NCBI GenBank assembly: GCA_025451845.1
Contig: JANWJS010000001.1
Coordinates: 1-64,000 of the forward strand
Direction: 5' to 3'
DNA: 64,000 nt
DNA from: Steroidobacteraceae bacterium
GTDB taxonomy: Bacteria > Pseudomonadota > Gammaproteobacteria > Steroidobacterales > Steroidobacteraceae
Below, one piece after another: positions 8,661-18,759 of this stretch (within the stretch, counting starts at the first letter, position 1; each line of letters starts with the position of its first letter). Under the pieces are notes generated by a model. The model saw only the letters and a program-made list of their open reading frames with translations, was not told the DNA's origin and made no database searches. Both the position numbers and the translations under genes were made by a program.

Positions 8661-10839
8661 GACCGCCAAGGCTCGGGCGAGGACTCTGACCGGCGGCGGG
8701 AACCTCGATCGGCCCGAGGCCGGTCCGGCCACACGGAGCGCGCCACCTGAGCAGCGGCCGGTAACGGCGCTGCGCGGGGTCGGTGAGGCTGTGGCCGAGC
8801 GGCTGCGGCGTCTCGGAGTGACACAGGTGCAGGACCTCCTGTTCGTGCTGCCTCTTCACTATGACGATCGCACTACGCTCAAGAAAATCCGCGAGCTATC
8901 GTTGGGCGAGCGTGTGCTTGTCGAAGGCGAGGTGCAGCTGACTCAGGTCGTTTATCGCCGCCGCCGGCAGCTGGAGTGCAGGATTTGGGACGGCTCCGGT
9001 TTCCTGACGCTGCGCTTCTTCCACTTCTCCGGCTCGCAAGAAAAGGGGCTCGCCAGAGGAACCAAGGTGCGTTGCTTCGGTGAGGCTCGACGAGGCCCGA
9101 GCGGCCTGGAGATGATTCACCCCGAGTATCGCTGGGTCGCTCGCAGCGATGAGCGCATCGACGAGACGCTGACCCCCATCTATCCGCTGACTGAGGGCCT
9201 CTCGCAAGGCAAGTTGCGCGCACTGATCACTGAGGCCCTGCGCGAGCTCGACACCGCGGCGGTGCGGGATTGGATTCCGCCGCAGGTGTCAGGAGCGCTC
9301 GACCTCCCGCCGTTGCGGGAGGCTCTGCGCTACGTCCATCGACCGCCGCGCGAGGCGCAAGTCGGAGAGCTTGCCGCCCGGCGCCATCCCGCGCAGCGTC
9401 GGCTGGCGTTCGAAGAGCTCCTCGCGCATCAGGCGAGTCTGCGATTGCTGAAGCGAGCAGTGAAGACCGACCCGGCTTGGCCGCTCGATGATCCCGAAAC
9501 GATGGGCGCGCGGCTCGTCGCCGCATTGCCTTTCTCCCTGACACGTGCGCAAGCGCGCGCGTTGGCAGAAGTCGAGGCGGACCTGCGCTCTAGCGTGCCG
9601 ATGGTACGCCTCATCCAGGGCGACGTCGGCTGCGGCAAGACGGTGGTGGCCGCCGCCGCCGCCGCACGCGCGGCCGGCAGCACTCCACCCGATGCGCCGG
9701 CCGAGCGCTTCCAGGCTGCGCTCATGGCGCCCACGGAGCTGTTGGCCGAGCAGCATTGGCGCAATCTCGAACAGTGGTTCAGACCCTTGGGCCTCGACGT
9801 CGCGCTCATCACGGGCTCGCAGCCTGCGCGAACGCGTCGCAGTGCGCTGGAAGCGGTCGCGAGGGGTGATATCCGCATCATCGTCGGAACACACGCGCTC
9901 TTCCAGGAAGGCATCGAGTTCTCGCGCCTCGCGCTGGTCATCGTCGACGAGCAGCATCGCTTCGGCGTCCAGCAGCGGCTGCGCCTCAAGGAGAAGGGCA
10001 GCAAGCTCGGGCGCTTCCCGCATCAGCTCATCATGACCGCGACACCGATCCCGCGCACGCTGGCCATGACGGCCTATGCGGACCTCGACATCTCGGTCAT
10101 CGACGAATTGCCGCCGGGCCGCACCCCGATACGCACGGTCGTGATGCCGGAAGAGCGGCGCGAGGAAGTCGTGGCCCGCATAGTCCAGATATGCCGCGGC
10201 GGCCGTCAGGTCTACTGGGTTTGTCCGCTCATCGACGAGTCGGATGAGTTGCGCTCCCAAGCTGCGGAGGAGACCGCCGCCGCGCTCGCGGAGGCGTTGC
10301 CCGAGCTGCAGGTGGGGCTGGTGCACGGGCGAATGCCCCCCACCCAGAAAGACGCGGCAATGCTCGCCTTCAAGGCGGGGCGCATCCAACTGTTGTGCGC
10401 CACCACGGTGATCGAGGTCGGCGTCGATGTTCCCAACGCCACGCTGATGGTCATCGAGAACGCGGAACGCATGGGCTTGGCCCAGCTGCACCAGCTGCGG
10501 GGCAGGGTTGGCCGCGGCGCCGAGGCCAGCACTTGCGTGCTCCTGTACCGCAGTCCGCTCTCGCCGCTGGCGCGCCAGCGCCTGAAGGTCATCCGCGAGA
10601 CCAATGACGGCTTCGAGATCGCGCGCCGCGATCTCGAGCTGCGGGGTCCCGGCGAGCTCCTCGGCACCCGGCAGACCGGTCTGGCCCAACTTCGCGTGGC
10701 GGACCTGATACGCGATGCGGATCTGCTGCCGCGGGTTCAGGAGGCCGCGGAGCTGCTGATCGCGAGCTACCCGGATAATATAACGGCACTCGCGGCCCGG
10801 TGGATTGGCGCCGGGGAGCAATATGGGCGAATCGGATGA
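8626..10839 (+). CDS. recG: ATP-dependent DNA helicase RecG
   Basis: An approximately 737-residue branch-migration helicase that remodels stalled forks and Holliday junctions. The N-terminal wedge/OB domain has [17 protein letters not shown] and LPLHYDDRT. The helicase core has Walker [18 protein letters not shown] (motif II), [22 protein letters not shown] and QLRGRVGRG (motif VI). The first good start is GTG 8626, which overlaps ridA by 35 bases; TTG 8653 is an alternative, and conservation begins only near residue 45. The order spoT-ridA-recG is conserved. Confidence 0.94.
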   Translation: MSRPSASSILAETAKARARTLTGGGNLDRPEAGPATRSAPPEQRPVTALRGVGEAVAERLRRLGVTQVQDLLFVLPLHYDDRTTLKKIRELSLGERVLVEGEVQLTQVVYRRRRQLECRIWDGSGFLTLRFFHFSGSQEKGLARGTKVRCFGEARRGPSGLEMIHPEYRWVARSDERIDETLTPIYPLTEGLSQGKLRALITEALRELDTAAVRDWIPPQVSGALDLPPLREALRYVHRPPREAQVGELAARRHPAQRRLAFEELLAHQASLRLLKRAVKTDPAWPLDDPETMGARLVAALPFSLTRAQARALAEVEADLRSSVPMVRLIQGDVGCGKTVVAAAAAARAAGSTPPDAPAERFQAALMAPTELLAEQHWRNLEQWFRPLGLDVALITGSQPARTRRSALEAVARGDIRIIVGTHALFQEGIEFSRLALVIVDEQHRFGVQQRLRLKEKGSKLGRFPHQLIMTATPIPRTLAMTAYADLDISVIDELPPGRTPIRTVVMPEERREEVVARIVQICRGGRQVYWVCPLIDESDELRSQAAEETAAALAEALPELQVGLVHGRMPPTQKDAAMLAFKAGRIQLLCATTVIEVGVDVPNATLMVIENAERMGLAQLHQLRGRVGRGAEASTCVLLYRSPLSPLARQRLKVIRETNDGFEIARRDLELRGPGELLGTRQTGLAQLRVADLIRDADLLPRVQEAAELLIASYPDNITALAARWIGAGEQYGRIG

Positions 10840-10901
10840 GTGCACTGCCGCCAGGACGGCCAGTGGAACGAGCCTCCTAAGCCGAATGTGAATGCAGTTG
10901 A

Positions 10902-11834
10902 ATGAATAGCACCGCAACCACCGACTTCGTTCTCGCCGGCACGCCCAGGCAGGCGCCTCTGTACCACCGCCTCGCCAGGCGCCTGCAGGAATACGGACGC
11001 TTGGCGCGCTTCGACCGTCCCATCGGCACATGGCTCCTGCTCTGGCCGGCTCTCTGGGCGCTCTGGGTCGCAGGCGGCGGCAGGCCAAACCAAAAAGTGT
11101 TGCTCGTCTTCACGCTGGGCGTGGTCGTCATGCGCGCCGCCGGGTGCGTGATCAATGACTTCGCCGACCGCAACATCGATCCGCACGTCAAGCGCACCCG
11201 CGAACGGCCGCTGGCCGCACGCCGCGTGTCACCCAGAGAGGCGCTCGCGCTCTTCATCGTGCTGGGTGCAGCCGCACTGTGGCTGGTCACCCGGCTCAAC
11301 CTCTTCACCGTGAAGCTGGCCATCATCGGCGCCGCGCTCACCGTGTCGTATCCTTTCGTGAAGCGACTGTTTCCGCTGCCGCAGCTCTATCTCGGGATCT
11401 CCTTCGGCGGTTGGAGCGTGCCGATGGCCTTTGCCGCGCAGCGCGATTCGCTGCCGCGCATCGCGTGGGTGCTCTACATCGCCGCCGTCGTCTGGGCGGT
11501 GGTGTACGACACGATCTACGCCATGGTCGACCGCGAGGATGACATCACGATCGGCATCAAATCGAGCGCTATCCTGTTCGCTGACATGGACCGGCTGTTG
11601 ATCGGCACGCTGCAGGCGATGATGCTGTTCGCGCTGGTGCTGGCCGGGCGCGACATGAGCTTCGGCCGCTGGTACTACGCGGGATTGGCGGCGGCGGGGG
11701 TGCTCTTCCTCTACCAGCAGTGGCTGATCCGCGCGCGCGACCCGGCCGCGTGCCTGCGCGCCTTTCTCAACAACAACTACGTCGGCATGGCCATCTTCAT
11801 CGGCGTGCTGCTGCAATACGTGTACGCGCATTGA
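10902..11834 (+). CDS. ubiA: 4-hydroxybenzoate polyprenyltransferase
   Basis: A 310-residue inner-membrane prenyltransferase for ubiquinone synthesis that joins a polyprenyl tail to 4-hydroxybenzoate. It has about eight hydrophobic segments and both aspartate-rich Mg-diphosphate motifs: NDFADRNID (first) and YDTIYAMVDREDD (second). RTRERPL follows the first motif, as is typical. The start ATG 10902 lies 62 bases after recG. The stop overlaps the dgkA start by 4 bases, implying co-translation. Confidence 0.95.
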   Translation: MNSTATTDFVLAGTPRQAPLYHRLARRLQEYGRLARFDRPIGTWLLLWPALWALWVAGGGRPNQKVLLVFTLGVVVMRAAGCVINDFADRNIDPHVKRTRERPLAARRVSPREALALFIVLGAAALWLVTRLNLFTVKLAIIGAALTVSYPFVKRLFPLPQLYLGISFGGWSVPMAFAAQRDSLPRIAWVLYIAAVVWAVVYDTIYAMVDREDDITIGIKSSAILFADMDRLLIGTLQAMMLFALVLAGRDMSFGRWYYAGLAAAGVLFLYQQWLIRARDPAACLRAFLNNNYVGMAIFIGVLLQYVYAH

Positions 11835-12196
11835 GCTCGCAAAAGAATCATTCGCTCTGGCGCCGCACGGGCTATGCCCTGGCCGGGCTGGTCCACGGCC
11901 TGCGCACGGAGGACAGTGTGCGCTTCGAGGTGACCGCGTTCGTGCTCGTGCTCGTGGCGCTGGCGATACTTCGCCCGGCGCCGATCTGGTGGGCGGCTGC
12001 CGCGCTGGCCAGCGCCGGCGTGCTCGCCGCCGAGCTGCTCAACACCGCGATCGAGGCGCTCGCCGATCATCTCAGTCCGCAGCTGCATCCGCAGATCCGG
12101 GTGGTCAAGGACTGCGCCGCCGCCGCGGTATTCGTCTCAGTGGTCGGCGCCCTGGTGGTGGCCGCCGCGTTCGTCGTGCACTTGCTGCGGCGATAG
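11831..12196 (+). CDS. dgkA: Diacylglycerol kinase
   Basis: A 121-residue integral membrane kinase that phosphorylates diacylglycerol, recycling lipid from membrane-derived oligosaccharide synthesis. It has three hydrophobic helices and the family motifs EDSVRFE near residue 27, AELLNTAIEALADH around residue 71, and KDCAAAAVF. The TTG start at 11831 overlaps the ubiA stop (TTGA). The length equals that of E. coli DgkA. A 169-base gap containing the biotin operator follows. Confidence 0.93.
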   Translation: MSSQKNHSLWRRTGYALAGLVHGLRTEDSVRFEVTAFVLVLVALAILRPAPIWWAAAALASAGVLAAELLNTAIEALADHLSPQLHPQIRVVKDCAAAAVFVSVVGALVVAAAFVVHLLRR

Positions 12197-12282
12197 TACG
12201 AAGGGTGGGGGGGCGGATCCCCTGTCGCGCCCGGCACGCCTGCGGCAGCTCGCGCACATCCGCGTGCCTAGATTGTGATCAG

Positions 12283-12315
12283 ATGTCAACTCTCCGGGTC
12301 GGTCTACGTTGACAA
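12283..12315 (+). promoter_or_regulatory. BirA-type biotin operator overlapping a -35 box
   Basis: Half-sites ATGTCAACT (12283-12291) and CGTTGACAA (12307-12315) form an inverted repeat with a 15-base spacer. The proteobacterial BirA operator is TTGTnAACC-N14-16-GGTTnACAA, so core bases and spacing agree. The right half contains TTGACA (12309-12314), a perfect -35 hexamer; the -10 17 bases later (GAACAT) is weak. BirA-biotinyl-AMP binding here would shut off the bio operon when biotin is plentiful. Confidence 0.65.
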
Positions 12316-12365
12316 TGGCTCCGGCCCCCGCGAACATCGTGGATGACGCGATCACCGGACCCCTC

Positions 12366-13412
12366 ATGAACCCGACTGCTCTCGGAACCGTTCGCCACGA
12401 TTGGACGCTGTCGCAGGTCACGAGCCTCTTGAGCCTCCCGCTCATGGACCTGCTCTACCACGCCCAGCGCGTGCACCGGGAGCATCACGAGCCCAACACG
12501 GTGCAGATGAGCACGCTGCTGTCCATCAAGACGGGCGCCTGCCCGGAGGACTGCGCCTACTGCCCGCAAAGCGTGCGCTACGATACCGGGCTCGAGCGTG
12601 AGGAGTTGATGGACGTCGCCGCCGTCCGCGAGCGCGCGGTGCGCGCCAAGGCGGCAGGCGCGACGCGGTTCTGCATGGGCGCGGCCTACCGATCACCCAA
12701 GGCCAAGGAGCTGCGAGTCATCACCCAGATGGTCCGCGAGGTGAGCGCGCTGGGATTGGAGACCTGCGCAACGCTGGGTATGCTGACACCGGCGCAGGCA
12801 CGTGAGCTGAAGGACGCGGGCCTCGACTATTACAACCATAACCTCGACACCTCGCCGGAGTTCTACGGCCGGATCATCACGACCCGCACCTACCAGGACC
12901 GCCTCGACACGCTGGAGGCAGTCCGCGCGGCGGACCTCAAGGTCTGCTGCGGCGGCATTCTCGGCATGGGCGAGTCGACCGAGGACCGTGCGAGGCTCCT
13001 CGTGACGCTCGCCAACCTGGCGCAACATCCTGAGAGCGTCCCGATCAACCAGCTCGTGCAGGTGCCGGGCACGCCGCTCGATGGCAGCGCTCCCGTCGAT
13101 CCGCTCGATTTCGTGCGCACCATCGCGGCGGCGCGTCTCATGATGCCGCGGGCGCACGTGCGCCTGTCGGCCGGGCGGCAGGAAATGAGCGACGAGCTGC
13201 AGGCGCTCTGTTTCCTCGCCGGCGCCAACTCGATTTTCTACGGCGAGAAGCTGTTGACCACGGGCAACCCCGACGTCGAGCGGGATCGGAGCCTCATGGC
13301 GCGGCTCGGCCTCAAGCCCGAGAGTTTCCCGGGAACCGATCCGGGATCGCTCCCTTCGATCGCAGAGGGCAGTCAGCCGCCTTGCACTCGCAATGAAGAG
13401 ACAGCCGCTTGA
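12366..13412 (+). CDS. bioB: Biotin synthase
   Basis: A 348-residue radical SAM enzyme that inserts sulfur into dethiobiotin. The CPEDCAYC motif (CxxxCxxC) binds the 4Fe-4S cluster. [46 protein letters not shown] and RLSAGR are family hallmarks; the Arg of the last motif ligates the 2Fe-2S cluster. ATG 12366 is chosen because the protein then aligns with E. coli BioB (start just before WTLSQV). Earlier starts at 12309 and 12315 fall in the operator. It is first in bioBFHCD and overlaps bioF by 20 bases. Confidence 0.95.
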   Translation: MNPTALGTVRHDWTLSQVTSLLSLPLMDLLYHAQRVHREHHEPNTVQMSTLLSIKTGACPEDCAYCPQSVRYDTGLEREELMDVAAVRERAVRAKAAGATRFCMGAAYRSPKAKELRVITQMVREVSALGLETCATLGMLTPAQARELKDAGLDYYNHNLDTSPEFYGRIITTRTYQDRLDTLEAVRAADLKVCCGGILGMGESTEDRARLLVTLANLAQHPESVPINQLVQVPGTPLDGSAPVDPLDFVRTIAAARLMMPRAHVRLSAGRQEMSDELQALCFLAGANSIFYGEKLLTTGNPDVERDRSLMARLGLKPESFPGTDPGSLPSIAEGSQPPCTRNEETAA

Positions 13413-14589
13413 GCCGGTGCTCGAGGAAATCGAGCGGCAGCATCTGCGGCGTCGCCGCGCGACTGTGCAGGATTACCCGCATAAGGGCAGCCACGCGCAG
13501 GTGATGGTCGACGGCTGCAGGCTCGTCGACTTCAGCAGCAATGACTATCTTGGCCTCGCGGCGCATCCAGCGCTCGCTGAGGCCATGGCGGCGTGTGCGA
13601 GACACTACGGCGCAGGCAGCGGCGCATCGCACCTCATCAGCGGTCACGGGCACGAGCACGCCGCGCTTGAAGAGGAGCTCGCCGCGTTCACCGGCCGTCA
13701 GCGGGCCCTTCTCTTCTCGACCGGCTACATGGCCAACCTCGGTGTGGTGACCGCGCTCAGTGGACGCGGCGAGTCCGTGCTGCTCGATCGTCTGAGTCAT
13801 GCATCGCTGATCGATGCGGGCCTCCTCTCCGGCGCCCGATTCCGGCGCTATCCACATTGTGATGCCGCTGCGGCGCGCCGGCTGCTCGCCGGGAGCACGC
13901 CGCAAACAGCCGTGTTGGCGACCGATGGTGTGTTCAGCATGGACGGCGATGTGGCTCCGCTCACGGAGCTGGCAGAGGCGGCTCGCGCACATGGCGCCTG
14001 GCTGGTCGTCGATGATGCGCACGGCATCGGAGTATTGGGCGCGAATGGCCGTGGCGCCCTGGAAGGAGCGGGCCTCGGCTGCGAGGAAGTCCCTGCGCTG
14101 GTCGGCACCCTTGGCAAGGCGTTCGGCTCCTTTGGCGCCTTCGTTGCCGCCACGGCAGAGCTGATCGAGCTCCTCATTCAGCGCGCACGCTCCTACATCT
14201 ACACCACGGCTCTGCCGCAGCCCGTCGCCGCGGCCACTCGAGCGGCCCTGCGGATCGCCCGGGAGGAGACCTGGCGGCGGGAGCGTGTGTTGGCTCTGAC
14301 TGCGCGCTTTCGGGCGGCCGCGCAGCGGGCGGGCGTACCGCTCGCCGACTCCGTGACCCCCATCCAGCCCATCCCGCTCGGCAGTGCGCAGGCCGCGCTC
14401 GCCGCCCAGCATGCGCTGCGCGAGGCAGGCTTCTGGGTCATCGCCATCCGCTCGCCGACGGTACCCGCCGGCGCAGAGCGGCTGCGCATCACGCTCACCG
14501 CAGGGCACGAGGAGAGTCAGGTCGACGCCTTGGTCGGTGCCCTCGCCGAAGCCCTGAGCCGCATCCGCGCCTCGAGCCCCATCCCGTGA
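13393..14589 (+). CDS. bioF: 8-amino-7-oxononanoate synthase
   Basis: A 398-residue PLP enzyme of the alpha-oxoamine synthase family that condenses pimeloyl-ACP or -CoA with alanine. Visible motifs are [25 protein letters not shown], the [12 protein letters not shown] aspartate-histidine segment, and the PLP lysine in [15 protein letters not shown]. The C-terminal domain includes TPIQPIPLG and [15 protein letters not shown]. Its stop overlaps the bioH start (14586). Confidence 0.95.
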   Translation: MKRQPLEPVLEEIERQHLRRRRATVQDYPHKGSHAQVMVDGCRLVDFSSNDYLGLAAHPALAEAMAACARHYGAGSGASHLISGHGHEHAALEEELAAFTGRQRALLFSTGYMANLGVVTALSGRGESVLLDRLSHASLIDAGLLSGARFRRYPHCDAAAARRLLAGSTPQTAVLATDGVFSMDGDVAPLTELAEAARAHGAWLVVDDAHGIGVLGANGRGALEGAGLGCEEVPALVGTLGKAFGSFGAFVAATAELIELLIQRARSYIYTTALPQPVAAATRAALRIAREETWRRERVLALTARFRAAAQRAGVPLADSVTPIQPIPLGSAQAALAAQHALREAGFWVIAIRSPTVPAGAERLRITLTAGHEESQVDALVGALAEALSRIRASSPIP

Positions 14590-15491
14590 GCAGCCTCTAC
14601 ACCGAGGTCCGCGGCAGCGGGCCCACGCTCGTGCTCCTCCACGGCTGGGGACTCAACGTGCGCGTCTGGGACGGCCTCGCGGCCGCGCTTTGCGACCGCT
14701 TGCGGATCATCGCCGTCGACCTCCCCGGCCATGGCCGCAGCCCCTGGCTGTCCGAACGCTCCTCGCTCGGGCAGCAAGCCGTACAGGTGGGCGAGGCCGT
14801 CGCCGCGATCGCCGACGAGTATTCGCTCCTCGGCTGGTCGTTCGGTGGACAGATCGCGTTGCAACTCGCCGCCGGGCAAGGGGCCGCGTGCGCTGCGGGC
14901 GCGGTGCGCTCGGCGAGCACTCAGCCTTCCTCCGCGGCTGCTTTAGACCGTCTGGTGTTGATTGCCACGACGCCGCGCTTTGTGGCGGGTCCCGACTGGC
15001 ATCACGGCTCGCCGCCCGAACGGCTCGCGGCGCAGGCGCAGGGTCTGGAGACCGACTACCGGCGAACGGTGAGCGATTTCCTGGAGCTGCAGGTCCGCGG
15101 CAGCGCGGGTGGCGCCGAGGTGCTCGAGCAGCTGCGTACAGCGCTGTTTGCCCACGGCTCTCAGGCGGTCCCTGCAAGCCGCGACCGCGTGTCTCACGGG
15201 CGGCCCGATGCGCAGTCCACCCGGACCCCGGGCCCGCTCCCGGCAGCGCTCGCCTGCGATCTCGAGCTCCTGCGCGATAACGACCTGCGCCCGTTGCTCC
15301 CCGACATCTCCCTTCCCACTCTCGTCATCGCCGGCCAATACGATCGCGTGACCCATCCCGCTGCCTCGCGCGCGCTCGCCGATCGCCTTCCCAATGCTCG
15401 CTACGTCGAAGTCCGCCGCGCCGGGCATGCGCCGTTCCTGTCGCATCTGCCGCAGCTCAGCGCCCTGCTCGCCGACTTCCTGCTGCAGTGA
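14586..15491 (+). CDS. bioH: Pimeloyl-ACP methyl ester carboxylesterase
   Basis: A 301-residue alpha/beta hydrolase that frees pimeloyl-ACP from its methyl ester. It has the oxyanion segment LLHGWGLN, nucleophile S85 in GWSFGG, Asp in GQYDRVTHP, and His in AGHAPFLSHL. GTG 14586 overlaps the bioF stop. The protein is longer than E. coli BioH (256). Extra alanine/serine-rich residues sit at about 97-118, after the nucleophile elbow, and a second polar insert follows AHGSQAV. Catalytic residues are intact. Position between bioF and bioC supports the name over a generic hydrolase. Confidence 0.9.
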   Translation: MSSLYTEVRGSGPTLVLLHGWGLNVRVWDGLAAALCDRLRIIAVDLPGHGRSPWLSERSSLGQQAVQVGEAVAAIADEYSLLGWSFGGQIALQLAAGQGAACAAGAVRSASTQPSSAAALDRLVLIATTPRFVAGPDWHHGSPPERLAAQAQGLETDYRRTVSDFLELQVRGSAGGAEVLEQLRTALFAHGSQAVPASRDRVSHGRPDAQSTRTPGPLPAALACDLELLRDNDLRPLLPDISLPTLVIAGQYDRVTHPAASRALADRLPNARYVEVRRAGHAPFLSHLPQLSALLADFLLQ

Positions 15492-16366
15492 ACTCCTCCG
15501 ATCTCTTCCAGCTCGACAAGGCCGACGTGCGCGCTGCCTTCGATCGCGCGAGCGCCACCTACGAGGCCACCGCCGTCCTCCAGTCCCGCGTAGCCGACGA
15601 GCTCGGGGGTCGCCTCGAGCCCTTCGGGTTCCGTCCCCTGGTCATCCTCGATCTCGGCGCGGGCACCGGCCGCGCCACTGCGCTGCTCAAACGCCGTTAC
15701 CGCCGTGCGCTGGTCATCGCTCTCGACCTCGCGCCCGGCATGCTCCGCCAGGCTGCCCGCCATCGAAGCCTCTTTCGCCGTTTCGAGCGTGTATGCGCCG
15801 ACGCCGCCCGCCTGCCGCTGGAGTCCGCCAGCGTCGACATCGTTTTCAGCAACCTCATGCTGCAATGGTGCGATCCGCTGGATGATGTCTTCTCCGAAGT
15901 GCGCCGCGTCCTGAAGCCCCAAGGCTTCTTCACCTTCTCCACCTTCGGTCCCGATACCCTGAAGGAGCTGCGCAGCGCCTGGGCCGAAGCCGATGCGCAC
16001 AATCACGTCAACCGTTTCCTCGACATGCACGACGTCGGCGATGCGCTCGTGCGCGCTGGCCTGCAAGAGCCCGTGCTCGACGTCGACCGAATGCAAGTCA
16101 CCTACGGCGACGGTATGGCCCTCATGCGCGATCTGAAATGCATGGGCGCGCACAACGCCACCGCGGGTCGCCCCCGCGCCCTCGTGGGGCGCGCGCGGTT
16201 GCAGCGCGTCCTCGCAGCCTACGAGGCTTTCCGCCGAGACGGCAGACTTCCCGCAACCTATGAGGTTGTCTACGGCGCCGCGTGGGGCAGTGCCGGGCGC
16301 CCGGCAGCAGCCTCGCACGCCGGCGAAGTTAGAATTTCCCCCTCCGACATTCGACGAAGAAAGTGA
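15488..16366 (+). CDS. bioC: Malonyl-ACP O-methyltransferase
   Basis: A 292-residue SAM-dependent methyltransferase that caps malonyl-ACP so that pimeloyl can be built by fatty-acid synthesis. It begins with the BioC pattern VRAAFDRASATYEATAVLQ, followed by SAM motif I ILDLGAGTGRAT, LDLAPGML, and SNLMLQWCDPLDDVFSEVRRVLKPQGFFTFSTFGPDTLKELR spread over about residues 119-160. GTG 15488 overlaps the bioH stop by 4 bases. An 85-base gap leads to bioD. Confidence 0.93.
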   Translation: MNSSDLFQLDKADVRAAFDRASATYEATAVLQSRVADELGGRLEPFGFRPLVILDLGAGTGRATALLKRRYRRALVIALDLAPGMLRQAARHRSLFRRFERVCADAARLPLESASVDIVFSNLMLQWCDPLDDVFSEVRRVLKPQGFFTFSTFGPDTLKELRSAWAEADAHNHVNRFLDMHDVGDALVRAGLQEPVLDVDRMQVTYGDGMALMRDLKCMGAHNATAGRPRALVGRARLQRVLAAYEAFRRDGRLPATYEVVYGAAWGSAGRPAAASHAGEVRISPSDIRRRK

Positions 16367-16451
16367 CATTCCTGACACGACCGGAGTGTCGATCGCAAAG
16401 GGACCTGGCGGGGGCTTCCGGACTTTGTAATCGACGCTCCGAGCGCGCAAT

Positions 16452-17132
16452 ATGAATACAAAAGGCCTCTTCGTAACCGGAACCGACACCGGTGTTGGCA
16501 AGACCCTGGTCTGCGCCGCCCTGACGCGCGCGCTCGTCACCCGCGGCCTGCGAGTCGCCGTCATGAAGCCTGTCGCCTCCGGCTCCGACCCAACGACGGC
16601 GGGCCTGCGAAACTCCGACGCCCTCACCCTGATGGCCGCCGCCAACGTGCCGGCCCCCTACGAAGTCGTGAACCCCTACTGCTTCCTGCCCCCGATCTCT
16701 CCCCACATAGCCGCGCGCGAAGCCGGGGCCACCATCGATCTCGCACTCGTGCGCTCCCGTTTCGATTCCCTCGCCGCCGCCAGCGATTGCGTCATGGTCG
16801 AAGGCGCCGGCGGGTGGCTGGCCCCGATCGGCGATACGGCTTCCATGGCCGACCTCGCCGCAGCGCTCTCCCTTCCCGTGCTCCTGGTCGTCGGCCTGCG
16901 CCTCGGCTGCCTCAATCACGCGCTCCTCACCCGCGATTCCCTCGCCACCCGCGGCGTAGCCTTCGCCGGGTGGATCGCCAATGCCATCGATCCGCATTTC
17001 GACCGCCCCGAAGAGAATCTCGCCACGCTCATCACTCGCCTCGGTGCACCGCCCCTCGCTCGCGTGCCATTCCTCGACCGCGGCCTGGGCGCGCCCGACC
17101 TCAGCGCGGCCGCGGGCAGCCTTTGCGCTTGA
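16452..17132 (+). CDS. bioD: ATP-dependent dethiobiotin synthetase
   Basis: A 226-residue P-loop enzyme that closes the ureido ring of dethiobiotin from diaminopelargonate and CO2. The P-loop is FVTGTDTGVGKT at the start, KPVASG follows, and VEGAGGWLAP near residue 116 holds the conserved acid-glycine segment. SPHIAARE is typical. The length is normal. It closes the bio cluster; bioA is not in the window. Confidence 0.94.
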   Translation: MNTKGLFVTGTDTGVGKTLVCAALTRALVTRGLRVAVMKPVASGSDPTTAGLRNSDALTLMAAANVPAPYEVVNPYCFLPPISPHIAAREAGATIDLALVRSRFDSLAAASDCVMVEGAGGWLAPIGDTASMADLAAALSLPVLLVVGLRLGCLNHALLTRDSLATRGVAFAGWIANAIDPHFDRPEENLATLITRLGAPPLARVPFLDRGLGAPDLSAAAGSLCA

Positions 17133-17217
17133 AGCGACCGGCGGCCCGCTCTACCATCGATACATCATTCATAGGAGGCGGCTCGAGCGGCCTCGCTTAC
17201 CGCACGGCCGGCCATTC

Positions 17218-17724
17218 ATGCAGGCCCCGCAGCACACCCGGCAGCCTGTGCGCATCGTCATCTGCCCGAATTGCTCCCTCAGCCTGCGCGGCGCGGCGAT
17301 ATTCTTCGGCGGCCTGTGCCTCTTCTGCTTCACGCTGGCAGGCCTGCTCGCAATCAAAGGGATGTGGCCCGTTCTGCCTTTCGCGGGGCTGGAGATGCTC
17401 CTCGTCGGCTGGGCGCTGCATGCGAGTCTTGCGCGGCGATTTCGTTCCGAAATCATTACACTCACGGACTCCGATGTGAGCGTCGAGTCGCGCGATCGCG
17501 CACGCAGCCGGCTTACTGTGTTCCAGCGGCACTGGGCTCAGGTTAAACTGCGTCGTCCTGCCTCGCGGCTGCATCCGAGCCGGCTCACCATAGAGTCGCA
17601 CGGCCGCCAGTGCGAGCTGGGCAGCTTTCTCACGGACGAAGAGCGGTTCGGCCTGGCGCTGAGGCTGCAGCGCCTGATCGGCCGCGTCAACGAGTCGCCC
17701 TCCCTGGCTTTGCGGCCAAAGTAG
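17218..17724 (+). CDS. DUF2244 membrane protein
   Basis: A 168-residue protein with two adjacent hydrophobic segments (about residues 30-75) followed by a soluble basic part with FRSEIITLTDSDVSVES and ELGSFLTDEER. This matches the DUF2244 family, commonly found just upstream of cytochrome c oxidase subunit II in proteobacteria. The function is unknown; a role in oxidase assembly is only suggested by position. The frame is open upstream, but ATG 17218 is the first start after bioD and begins the family-like region. Confidence 0.75.
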   Translation: MQAPQHTRQPVRIVICPNCSLSLRGAAIFFGGLCLFCFTLAGLLAIKGMWPVLPFAGLEMLLVGWALHASLARRFRSEIITLTDSDVSVESRDRARSRLTVFQRHWAQVKLRRPASRLHPSRLTIESHGRQCELGSFLTDEERFGLALRLQRLIGRVNESPSLALRPK

Positions 17725-17807
17725 AGGGCGCAACGGGTTTCTGGTTCGGTTAGCGTATCGCGCGGGGGCCTTCACCATAAGGACCGCGCGAGAAAGGCAC
17801 GACAACG

Positions 17808-18695
17808 ATGTATCGCGCAAGACTCGGAATACGGCCCGGGATATGGCTCGGCATCGCGGCGCTCCTCGCCGCGGCCTGGACGGCATCGCCCGCCATGGCG
17901 CTCGATGCCGATAATCCGGGCTCCTCCGGTTGGAGGCTCCTCAACCTTCCGGTGGGGGTCACCAGCATCAGCAGGGACGTATACCGCATCCACATGATCG
18001 GTCTCTGGGTCTGCGTCGCGATCGGTATCCTCGTCTTCGGCGTGATGATCTGGTCGATCGTCTTTCACCGCCAATCCAGCGGCGCCGTGGCCGATGTGAC
18101 CCTGGTCCACAACACCAAGGTCGAGATCATCTGGACCACGATCCCAGTGCTCATCCTGATTGGGATGGCGATCCCGGCCGCGCACGGGCTGGTACTGATC
18201 AGCGATGACTCCCATTCGCAGCTCGACATCAAGGTCACCGGCTTCCAGTGGGGCTGGCATTATGAGTACGTCGGCACGGGCGTGAGCCTGGTCTCCAAGC
18301 TCGACGCGAAGAGCATGGCGGCAAGCGAGCTCGACTCCGGCATCAGCCCCTACAGCGTGCCGCACTACCTGCGCAACGTCGATCACCCGCTCGTAGTGCC
18401 GGTCGGCACCAAGATACGCCTGCTCATCGGCGCGGTCGATGTGATCCATTCCTGGTGGGTGCCGGACTTCGGCATCAAGAAGGACGCGATTCCCGGCTAT
18501 ATCAACCAGTCCTGGTTCGAGGTAGACGCCGACAAGCCCGGCGTCTATCGCGGCCAATGCGCGGAGCTGTGCGGCCGCGGCCACGGCTACATGCCGATCG
18601 TGGTCGACGCCGTCTCGAAAGCGGATTTCCAGGCGTGGCTGAAGCGCGAGGCCGCCGCGGAGAAAGCCGCCACCGCCCGCGCATCTTCGAGCTGA
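17808..18695 (+). CDS. coxB: Cytochrome c oxidase subunit II
   Basis: A 295-residue membrane-anchored subunit carrying the CuA centre that accepts electrons from cytochrome c. It has a signal peptide (about 1-31, ending SPAMA), two transmembrane helices, then a cupredoxin domain. GFQWGWHYEY is the aromatic electron-entry region, DVIHSWWVPDFGIK supplies the first His, and GQCAELCGRGHGYM gives the two Cys, Glu, His and Met of CuA. It opens the operon coxB-ctaD-small protein-ctaE. The 83-base gap before it probably holds the promoter, but no clear boxes were seen. Confidence 0.96.
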   Translation: MYRARLGIRPGIWLGIAALLAAAWTASPAMALDADNPGSSGWRLLNLPVGVTSISRDVYRIHMIGLWVCVAIGILVFGVMIWSIVFHRQSSGAVADVTLVHNTKVEIIWTTIPVLILIGMAIPAAHGLVLISDDSHSQLDIKVTGFQWGWHYEYVGTGVSLVSKLDAKSMAASELDSGISPYSVPHYLRNVDHPLVVPVGTKIRLLIGAVDVIHSWWVPDFGIKKDAIPGYINQSWFEVDADKPGVYRGQCAELCGRGHGYMPIVVDAVSKADFQAWLKREAAAEKAATARASSS

Positions 18696-18759
18696 GCAGG
18701 CGCAATCAATCGCCTTGAGCTTTCAGACCGGACCCAAAGTTTCCGAGAAGGTAGATCCC

